Shown piece by piece: positions 1 through 5,381 of a stretch of 6,859 bases of DNA (position 1 is its first letter; each line of letters opens with the position of its first letter). Source of the DNA: JBGSST01 sp041736915. GTDB lineage: Bacteria > Bdellovibrionota > FAC87 > UBA2466. A program made the translations under genes and the position numbers. Under the pieces are notes generated by a model that was not told the origin of the DNA, searched no databases, and was given only the letters and a program-made list of their open reading frames with translations. The stretch is from positions 1 through 6,859 of the forward strand of contig JBGSST010000400.1 in the NCBI GenBank assembly GCA_041736915.1, read 5' to 3'.

Positions 1-662
1 TGCTTGCGCAGCAGCACGCGCTCGGCGCGCGGATCGCCCACCGGCTCTACTTTGACCTCGGTGCGGGCCGCGACCCGAATCTTTTCCGCGGAGGACTCAT
101 CGACCGTGCCCAGCCATTTCAGCCGCGCGAGCTTTTTGCCGTCGCCGCGCGAAGGCCGTTCGGGCCAGTAGCTCGAAACCAGGGCCGCCGGCACGTTGAA
201 GGCCCGGGCCGCGTTCAACAGCCCCGGCCACAGCTCGCGATGCACTAGCACCAGCAGGCGCGGCTTGGCCCCTTGAAAAAAATCGTGCAGCGACGCCGAA
301 ACGTCCAGCGGCGAGTAATCGGCATGGTCCCACGGCACGGCCAATCCACGTTTGGCCCGGCGACCCTCTTCGAGCGTAACGGCCTTCTTTCCCGACGGAG
401 AAAAGTGGGTGATGAGGATAGGAACGGCGGGACTCATCCGCTTTAGCTCATCCATCACCGGAATCGCCTGCTCGAGTTCGCCGCTGCTGGCTACGTGAAA
501 CCAGATGGCTCCCGGATGAATCTCCCCGAAGGCTCGGATGCGATCGGATAGCCCCTCGCGCCCTTCCAATCCCTGACGAATTTTGCCGGAGAACGGGGCC
601 GCCATTTTCAAAATGGCGTGCAGCACGTGTACGCCGGCGTCGTAGTAAATAGGGTTAAGCAT
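1..662 (-). CDS. waaA: 3-deoxy-D-manno-octulosonic acid (Kdo) transferase-like, N-terminal part (GT30; cut by left window edge)
   Basis: Likely the membrane-associated enzyme that moves Kdo from CMP-Kdo onto the lipid A precursor at the cytoplasmic face of the inner membrane. About 220 residues are visible and the C-terminal nucleotide-binding half lies off the window. Residues 9-24 are hydrophobic and could be the membrane anchor. LEGREGLSDRI (32-42) matches the family's basic GRKGL-type stretch. IWFHVASSGELEQAIP (53-68) is the family signature, with E62 at the position of the catalytic glutamate. RELWPGLL (142-149) matches the family's TELWPNL motif. VGDPRAERV (208-216) sits where relatives have GNLKFD or GDTRFD. 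The ATG at 662 is preceded by GAGG (673-670) with a 7-nt spacer, and it overlaps the upstream heptosyltransferase stop by 8 nt, so translational coupling is likely. The family call is firm. Whether it adds one or several Kdo units cannot be read from this half. Confidence 0.87.
   Translation of the reverse strand, partial: MLNPIYYDAGVHVLHAILKMAAPFSGKIRQGLEGREGLSDRIRAFGEIHPGAIWFHVASSGELEQAIPVMDELKRMSPAVPILITHFSPSGKKAVTLEEGRRAKRGLAVPWDHADYSPLDVSASLHDFFQGAKPRLLVLVHRELWPGLLNAARAFNVPAALVSSYWPERPSRGDGKKLARLKWLGTVDESSAEKIRVAARTEVKVEPVGDPRAERVLLRK
601..617. repeat. Near-perfect palindrome inside the waaA coding region
   Basis: GCCATTTT and AAAATGGC flank a single central base, giving 8-bp arms. It covers waaA codons 16-21, about 45-60 nt after the start codon. 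In the mRNA it could fold as a 6-bp stem with a 5-nt loop. It may be chance, because the residues it encodes (AILKMA) suit the hydrophobic N-terminus. No run of U follows on either strand, so it is not a terminator. Confidence 0.4.
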
Positions 663-1686
663 GGCTCTTCCTCAGAAACGGCATGGTCTTGGCGAAGACC
701 TCATCCACTTGAGTAGTTTCCAAACAGATACGTTTTCCGCGAATGCAGGGCGCCTCACCATTTTTCGAACAAGGGCGGCACCACAGCTGTGGCTCGATGG
801 TGATGCTTTGCGGATGAAACGGCAGACAGCCCAATTCTCCCGACGTGGGGCCGAAGATGACCACGGTGGGCACGCCCAGGGCGTCGGCCAGGTGCATGAG
901 CCCCGTGTCGTTGGCGACGACCACCGAGCAGCGCGAGAGCCAGTAGGCCGATTCGGCGAGCGAAGTCTTGCCCTGCAGATTGATGACCTTGTCGGGGGAA
1001 AGCCCCGCCGCAATGTCGGCACAAAAAATATCGGACTTCCCGCCAAAGATAAGGACGCGCTGATTTTCCAGCGATAACCGTTTTACCAGCTCGTGAAATC
1101 TAGTGGCGGCCCAGCGTTTTCCTTCCCACTGAGCGGTGGGGACGATGCCGACGAACTTCTCCCCATCCCGGGCGTCCGCAAATTTGAGGATAGCACTTTC
1201 CGCCTGCTGGTTCGTCACGACGAACTCCGGCCCCCGCCCGTCGTACTTCACGCCGAACTCCGCCAGCGGCTCGATAAACCGTTCGAGCATACGCGTGCGA
1301 TCGGTAAGGCGAGGAAACTTCAGGGTAAGCGCCAGCGATCGGGCCAGGTAGTGTTTGGCGTAAGTCACCTTGTGCTTCGCCGGTACCTGCGCCATCAAGA
1401 AGCGCGAGCGCAGGCTGCGGTGGGCATCGTAAATCAGATCGTAATGTTCACGCGCTAAATCGTGGCCCAGGTCACGGAGCGCCTTCATTCCACCGCCACG
1501 CTTTATCGTCCACACCCGATCGAGGTGAGGGTTGTGCTCGACGAGGCCAAAGAAATCTTCGCGCACGGCAAAGTCGATGCGGGCCGTGGGAAAGCGAGTA
1601 CGCACGGCGCGGATCATCGCCGTCGTCATGAGAATGTCCCCCAGGGAAGAGAACCTTAGGAGGAGAATTTTCTTGGGCTCACTCAA
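655..1686 (-). CDS. Glycosyltransferase family 9 (ADP-heptose:LPS heptosyltransferase family)
   Basis: The 343 residues match the usual GT9 length of about 320-360, so the gene is complete. This family transfers L-glycero-D-manno-heptose from ADP-heptose onto Kdo or heptose of the LPS inner core in the cytoplasm. The start KILLLRFSSLGDILMT (6-21) is the family N-terminus, with D17 at the catalytic aspartate position of WaaC. The C-terminal donor domain shows WEGKRW (187-192, K190 probably phosphate-contacting) and NDTGLMHLADALGVP (259-273). A cysteine cluster follows (C303, C306, C314, C321). The start is TTG at 1686; the argS TGA lies in frame only 9 nt upstream, so no longer form is possible. 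GTGAG (1696-1692) is a weak ribosome site with a 5-nt spacer. It sits 6 nt after argS and overlaps waaA. Whether it is heptosyltransferase I, II or III is not resolved, so no symbol is given. Confidence 0.92.
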   Translation of the reverse strand: MSEPKKILLLRFSSLGDILMTTAMIRAVRTRFPTARIDFAVREDFFGLVEHNPHLDRVWTIKRGGGMKALRDLGHDLAREHYDLIYDAHRSLRSRFLMAQVPAKHKVTYAKHYLARSLALTLKFPRLTDRTRMLERFIEPLAEFGVKYDGRGPEFVVTNQQAESAILKFADARDGEKFVGIVPTAQWEGKRWAATRFHELVKRLSLENQRVLIFGGKSDIFCADIAAGLSPDKVINLQGKTSLAESAYWLSRCSVVVANDTGLMHLADALGVPTVVIFGPTSGELGCLPFHPQSITIEPQLWCRPCSKNGEAPCIRGKRICLETTQVDEVFAKTMPFLRKSHA

Positions 1687-1692
1687 TGCGGC

Positions 1693-3435
1693 TCACATCT
1701 CGTTCGGGGTCTGCACTCCGAGGAGCGTCAGGCCGTTTTGCAGAACTTGCGAAGTTACCTGCACCAGAGTCAGCCGCAGCTTTTTTTGCTCGGGCGTATC
1801 GGCCTGCAGAACTGGGCAGTGATAATAAAATCGGCTAAAGGCCTTTGCGGTATCGATTAGGTAACGCGTCAGGTGATAAGGCTCGTTCTCAGTGGCCGCC
1901 TGTCGCAACGTCGAACGCATGGAGGCTAGCTGCAGCATCAGCGCAATCTCCTCCGCGGCGAACGAATAGGTTTTGGCGAGCGTTAGCGCCTCGGAGTGAG
2001 CCACGGCGTCGCCCGCGGCAACGGCTTTTTCCAATAGCGACTTAGTCCGCACGGCGGCGTACTGCACGTAGGGCCCCGTCTCGCCGTCGAAGGCCAGGAC
2101 GTGCTTCCAGTCGAACTCGATGTCCCTTTGCCGGTGGGCCGACAGTTCGCCAAATACCAGTGCGGCGAGGCCGACCTTTTCGGCTACCTCGTCTTTGTTC
2201 TTCAGCTCCGGGTTCTTCGTCGAACACTCTTCGAAGGCGAGCTTCTTGGCCTCGTCCAACACGGAGTCGAGCGAAATGAAACGGCCTTCCCGCGTGGACA
2301 TTCTCTCCGCGCCGAACAGTACGGTACCAAAGCCAACGTGCTCGCACTGCGGGGCCCAGGCAAAACCCATCTTGCGCAAAATGCCGAAGAGCTGCTGAAA
2401 GTGCAGGCGTTGCTGGTCGCCCACTACGTAAATGCTCTTGTCGAACTGGTAGCGCTGCTTGCGGTCCACCGCGCCGGCGACATCGCGGGAGAGGTAAAGC
2501 GTGGTGCCGTCTTTCTTCTGAATGAGGGCGGGAGTGGCGATGCCTTCTAGCTCCACAATCCAGGCGCCTTCGCTGAGCTTGGCGCCGGCTTTCTGTTTCA
2601 CATCCTGTAGAAAGGTTTCCGCGTTGGCGATGTACTGACTCTCGCCCTCGGTGACGTCGAACTTCGCGTTCATTCGCGCGAGCGTTTTATTTACGGCGGC
2701 AAGGCTCAAGTCGCGAATCTGCTGCCAGAGCGCCAGAGCATCCTTGTCGCCACTCTCGAGCGCCTGCAGCTGCTTCGAAGCCGCTTCGTCCAGCGAGGCG
2801 TCCTTTTCTCCCTCTTTGTGAAACTTCACGTAGAGGTCCACCAGATCGCCAATACTCAGATTGAGTTTCTTGGAACCGGACTGAAGATCTCCGCCCCACT
2901 TCTCTATGGCGACCAGCAGCTTGGCGAACTGGGTTCCCCAGTCGCCCACGAAGTTCATCCTCGTTACGTCGAAGCCGAGCGCGGTGTAGATATTACTGAG
3001 CACGTTGCCGATGAGAATGCTGCGGATGTGCTGGAACATGAGCGGCTTGGCGATGTTGGGCGAGCAAAACTCGATGACGACTTTCTTGTTTCCGCCAAAC
3101 TCGGAATCGTGGCCGTAATTCTGGGAGCCGGCCACACAGGCCTTCACCGTTTTATCGAAGAGCACCGCCCCCGAAAATTTGAAGTTCACGTACGGGCCCG
3201 CAACCGTGCACGCGACGTCGGTACCTTCCAGCGCCCCCATCACCGTCTTGGCGATCTCGGGCGGGGCCTTGCGCAGCACTTTGGCCAAACGAAAGCAGGG
3301 AAACGCCAGGTGCCCCAGCTCCGGATTGGGCGGCACTTCGAGTGACTTCAAAACCGCCTCGGCGGGCCACTCGGGGTGGTTGATGGCGCTTGAAACCTTA
3401 GACGCAAGTTCTTGTTTTAAATCGAGAAAAGGCAA
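1693..3435 (-). CDS. argS: Arginyl-tRNA synthetase
   Basis: A class I aminoacyl-tRNA synthetase of 580 residues, full length for the family, that charges tRNA-Arg in the cytoplasm. Residues 1 to about 110 form the additional N-terminal domain. The catalytic domain opens with CSPNIAKPLMFQHIRS (124-139), where bacterial and eukaryotic ArgRS normally read HVGHLRS; only the last histidine (H136) of the HIGH motif remains. Lysine 130 just upstream is the conserved one. NFVGDWGTQF (161-170) is intact. The KMSKS loop is RMSTREG (378-384), like the MSTRKG form of yeast and Bacillus-type enzymes. GPYVQYAAVRTK (454-465) opens the DALR anticodon-binding domain, which ends with the family-typical LLGVQTPNEM. 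The start is TTG at 3435, with GAGG at 3446-3443 and a 7-nt spacer. An in-frame TGA at 3447-3445 rules out a longer form. It follows the 422-residue gene by 32 nt. Confidence 0.96.
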   Translation of the reverse strand: MPFLDLKQELASKVSSAINHPEWPAEAVLKSLEVPPNPELGHLAFPCFRLAKVLRKAPPEIAKTVMGALEGTDVACTVAGPYVNFKFSGAVLFDKTVKACVAGSQNYGHDSEFGGNKKVVIEFCSPNIAKPLMFQHIRSILIGNVLSNIYTALGFDVTRMNFVGDWGTQFAKLLVAIEKWGGDLQSGSKKLNLSIGDLVDLYVKFHKEGEKDASLDEAASKQLQALESGDKDALALWQQIRDLSLAAVNKTLARMNAKFDVTEGESQYIANAETFLQDVKQKAGAKLSEGAWIVELEGIATPALIQKKDGTTLYLSRDVAGAVDRKQRYQFDKSIYVVGDQQRLHFQQLFGILRKMGFAWAPQCEHVGFGTVLFGAERMSTREGRFISLDSVLDEAKKLAFEECSTKNPELKNKDEVAEKVGLAALVFGELSAHRQRDIEFDWKHVLAFDGETGPYVQYAAVRTKSLLEKAVAAGDAVAHSEALTLAKTYSFAAEEIALMLQLASMRSTLRQAATENEPYHLTRYLIDTAKAFSRFYYHCPVLQADTPEQKKLRLTLVQVTSQVLQNGLTLLGVQTPNEM

Positions 3436-3442
3436 CGCAGAT

Positions 3443-3446
3443 CCTC
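3443..3446 (-). promoter_or_regulatory. Ribosome binding site deciding the TTG start of argS
   Basis: GAGG reads 5'-3' on the minus strand, 7 nt before the TTG at 3435. The in-frame stop at 3447-3445 overlaps it, and the next methionine codon lies 66 residues into the protein. The TTG is therefore the only reasonable start. The same GAGG-plus-7-nt layout precedes the waaA-like gene (673-670). Confidence 0.75.
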
Positions 3447-3467
3447 ATGGTACGTGAAGCCTCAAAC

Positions 3468-4736
3468 CTAATGGATGGGGGATAAAGCCGCAACGTTAAC
3501 CTTTTGGTACTCACCGCGTCCAAAGCGCTCGATCAGGATCTCTTTCGCCCCGCGAAGCGGGCCCAGCGGGTAGGGCAGCTCGGAATGGTAGGAGGCGGGC
3601 AAAACGTAAATGCCCTTGTGGCGCGTACGCACCTCGAGGCTCGAGAGGGCGTAGCGCTCGTGAAGGTTCTGCCACAGCCGCGACTCGATCTCCGCGCGCG
3701 TTTCCGCCGAGTGGCAGCTTTCGATGCCGAGTGGGAACTCCACCGATCGCAAGCACTCGGGCAGCCACGGAATGAGGCGCGTGATGCGCTTTACCGACTC
3801 ACGCATTTGCTTGAGGGCGGTGTCTACGTCGAACGGAAAACAAACCGGGGCCTGGGCAATGAGTTTGGAAGTCTTGGCGTCGCCGCCCTGGCGCTCGAGC
3901 TCCATGGGCCAAATCTCGCGAAGCGGGTCGGGAATCTGATCGGCGTCGGACCACAGAGTGATCGGCGCCTGACGCGGGCTTAGCGCCGCATTGTCGACCT
4001 CGAGACTGAACTCCAAAAACGCGTGGCTCGGCGGCGTGACGCTGACGCCAAGGTACTCGGCCACGTCGAAGCCGGCGGACTTCCACTGCTGATGCTCGAG
4101 AAAACCGCTGGAAAGAATCCAGTGCCGGCTCATGATCGGCTTGTCATCGGCGCCCCCTGGCGCAAACTCGAAGGAGATCTCGCCCGTCTTCAGCCGGGTG
4201 ATCTTTTTGAGCGGCGTTTCGCCGGGCGGACAATTGAAGATGGTCGTCTGCGGCGGCGCTAACTCTTCGAGCGGGATGTAGGTCAGCTGCGACAGGCGAA
4301 AGGCCGACTCGACGAGCTTCTCTGACGAGAGGGTAGAAGACTTTCCGAAGCGGGCCCACAAAGCGGCGCCGACATCGAAGACCTCCGGAAAACGCTGGAA
4401 GCAGTAACGAAGCTGGCTCTGTTCGGAGTTGGTGAGCGGCCCCCAGGCCGGCGGCGCAAAACCATACCGTTCGGTAATACGATCGGGGAGCCACGGGTAG
4501 TCGTGCTTGGGGGTGCGAATCTCCGCCGAAAACGGAGCTTTGGCTTCGAGCCCCAGCTTTTCGCGCAGAAAGTGCGGCACGGCCTGCGGCCGCAACTGCG
4601 GGCGCAGGCGTATCCACCCCACGCGCACCTCACCGGCCCCTTTTTCTTTTTTGGCGAGCTCGACGTACTGCCTCAGCAGCCATACGGCCGCCAGCTCGTC
4701 TCCCACCACCACGCAGTCGAATTCAGTCCACGACAC
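3468..4736 (-). CDS. Unrecognised 422-residue protein with weak resemblance to FAD-dependent oxidoreductases
   Basis: No family was recognised with confidence. The N-terminus, FDCVVVGDELAAVWLLRQY (6-24), has the strand-turn-helix look of an FAD or NAD(P) Rossmann entry. However, the expected GxGxxG reads G12-D-E-L-A-A17, so the later glycines are missing. Mid-protein, SRHWILSSGF (203-212) resembles the strand before the second dinucleotide-contacting loop. Near the C-terminus, GIYVLPASYHSELPYPLGPL (375-394) resembles the 'glyL-gd...P.G.l.GA' segment of amine-oxidase-like flavoproteins. No signal peptide or membrane segment is evident, so it is probably cytoplasmic. The start is GTG at 4736, bounded by an in-frame TAA at 4742-4740; GAGGG (4751-4747) precedes it with a 10-nt spacer. 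It is the first gene of the argS/LPS unit. A divergent flavoprotein or a catalytically dead relative is an inference. The reading frame itself is well supported by its length and its position in the operon. Confidence 0.85.
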   Translation of the reverse strand: MSWTEFDCVVVGDELAAVWLLRQYVELAKKEKGAGEVRVGWIRLRPQLRPQAVPHFLREKLGLEAKAPFSAEIRTPKHDYPWLPDRITERYGFAPPAWGPLTNSEQSQLRYCFQRFPEVFDVGAALWARFGKSSTLSSEKLVESAFRLSQLTYIPLEELAPPQTTIFNCPPGETPLKKITRLKTGEISFEFAPGGADDKPIMSRHWILSSGFLEHQQWKSAGFDVAEYLGVSVTPPSHAFLEFSLEVDNAALSPRQAPITLWSDADQIPDPLREIWPMELERQGGDAKTSKLIAQAPVCFPFDVDTALKQMRESVKRITRLIPWLPECLRSVEFPLGIESCHSAETRAEIESRLWQNLHERYALSSLEVRTRHKGIYVLPASYHSELPYPLGPLRGAKEILIERFGRGEYQKVNVAALSPIH

Positions 4737-4749
4737 TGGTTAAATGCCC

Positions 4750-4776
4750 TCAATACTTGCCAACGCTACCGGTCAA
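4750..4776 (-). promoter_or_regulatory. Possible promoter for the 422-aa/argS/LPS unit
   Basis: On the minus strand TTGACC (4776-4771) matches five of six bases of the sigma-70 -35 box. TATTGA (4755-4750) follows after 15 bp as a poor -10. Spacing and the -10 are both sub-optimal, so this is only a candidate. A transcript from it would have a very short leader before the GTG at 4736. Confidence 0.22.
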
Positions 4777-4783
4777 AAGAGAT

Positions 4784-4789
4784 TATGAT
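4784..4789 (+). promoter_or_regulatory. Possible -10 element (TATGAT) for the plus-strand unit
   Basis: TATGAT differs from the sigma-70 consensus TATAAT at one base. It would place the transcript start near 4796, just before the AGGAG ribosome site at 4799. No good -35 lies at 16-18 bp; TTGCCA at 4757-4762 is 21 bp away. The promoter call is tentative. If real, it excludes the in-frame ATGs at 4785 and 4788 as starts. Confidence 0.3.
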
Positions 4790-4798
4790 GATAACAAT

Positions 4799-4803
4799 AG
4801 GAG
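4799..4803 (+). promoter_or_regulatory. Ribosome binding site deciding the start of the secreted-protein gene
   Basis: AGGAG stands 5 nt before the ATG at 4809, the best Shine-Dalgarno match on the plus strand here. It selects this ATG over the in-frame ATGs at 4785 and 4788, and it makes the protein begin directly with a well-formed signal peptide. Confidence 0.8.
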
Positions 4804-4808
4804 TAGCG

Positions 4809-5381
4809 ATGCGCCATTCAATGATTGTGGGATTCCTCGTTGCCTTCACGGGGTTAAATGCCTTGGCCAAGGTCGATTCCACTCGCCCCACGTATCTGTT
4901 GCCCACGACCTGCCACGAGCTGATGCCGGACGCGTCGCCGTACATCGGCTTCCTGGAAGCCGTAGCGTTGGGCGGAGTCGGGAACGATCGCAACTTCTCC
5001 AAACGGTTGCTCCGCATTCTCGCCATGCGCACGAAGTTGAATGAGGTTTCCGAGCGGGCCCGCGAAAGCAACCCCATCGATTCGCTCATCGAAAAGACTT
5101 TGTGCTTTTACCGCGAGCAGAAAGAGCCGCTGCGCCAGGTTCCCTACGACGACGAGGCGTTCACCAAGTACATGAAGGCGTCGCTACGCGAGCTGGAGCT
5201 GAAGGTGGAAGATGCCGTGTATCAGGCCGAGGTAGAACGCGTGCAAAAGCAGCACTACGAAATTCAACTGCAGAAGAATCGTGAAGTCGTGGAGGAGCTC
5301 AAGGTAGAGGCGGAAAATCAGGCCGACAAATCTTTCGAGCGCTTGTCGTCGTCAGCGAAACAGAAAGTCAAAACACCGTGA
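4809..5381 (+). CDS. Predicted secreted protein with C-terminal coiled coil, function unknown
   Basis: A 190-residue protein of no recognised family. Residues 1-20 form a Sec signal peptide: a basic start (MRH), a hydrophobic core (MIVGFLVAF) and a likely signal peptidase I site after NALA (17-20). The mature part would be about 170 residues, periplasmic or exported. There is no lipobox cysteine. It has two cysteines, C35 (in TTCHELMP) and C99 (in TLCFYREQ), which could form a disulfide. Residues from about 115 to 178 are rich in E, K, Q and A and low in proline and glycine, predicting a long amphipathic helix or coiled coil, and the tail is basic. The start is ATG 4809 with AGGAG at 4799-4803; the open frame continues upstream only as antisense to the neighbouring gene. 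Its stop overlaps the phosphatase start by 4 nt (GTGA). A periplasmic structural or adaptor role is conceivable but not shown. Confidence 0.85.
   Translation: MRHSMIVGFLVAFTGLNALAKVDSTRPTYLLPTTCHELMPDASPYIGFLEAVALGGVGNDRNFSKRLLRILAMRTKLNEVSERARESNPIDSLIEKTLCFYREQKEPLRQVPYDDEAFTKYMKASLRELELKVEDAVYQAEVERVQKQHYEIQLQKNREVVEELKVEAENQADKSFERLSSSAKQKVKTP

Larger units (their letters stand above)
4737..4808. promoter_or_regulatory. Divergent intergenic region between the two operons
   Basis: This 72-bp stretch separates the GTG start of the 422-residue gene (minus) from the ATG of the secreted-protein gene (plus). It must carry the 5' signals of both units unless they start further inside the neighbouring genes. 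It is visibly more AT-rich than its surroundings. Possible core elements are TATGAT on the plus strand and TTGACC on the minus strand, listed separately. I see no clear operator palindrome. Confidence 0.55.

Noticed and set aside
97..333. Minus-strand 78-codon open frame at the left edge
   Set aside because: It is out of frame with the waaA-like gene, whose family motifs run through the same bases.
661..1077. Plus-strand open frame (138 codons) opposite the heptosyltransferase
   Set aside because: The GT9 gene with its full motif set occupies the opposite strand; this frame has no independent support.
2101..2550. Plus-strand open frame (149 codons) opposite argS
   Set aside because: Shadow of argS, with no ribosome site or recognisable domain.
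2818..3345. Long plus-strand open frame (175 codons) opposite argS
   Set aside because: argS is unmistakable on the other strand. The frame has no recognisable motifs and is typical of antisense shadows in GC-rich genes.
3504..3983. Plus-strand open frame (159 codons) opposite the 422-residue gene
   Set aside because: I considered it because the minus-strand gene is unrecognised. The minus frame is longer, fits the operon and shows protein-like secondary-structure pattern, whereas this frame does not.
4503..4808. Upstream in-frame extension of the secreted-protein gene (open frame beginning at 4503)
   Set aside because: It is antisense to the 422-residue gene and has no family-like sequence. 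The strong ribosome site at 4799 plus a signal peptide point to ATG 4809.
4785..4808. ATG codons at 4785 and 4788 as alternative starts of the secreted protein
   Set aside because: They lack a good ribosome site, overlap a possible -10 element, and would add residues ahead of an otherwise clean signal peptide.
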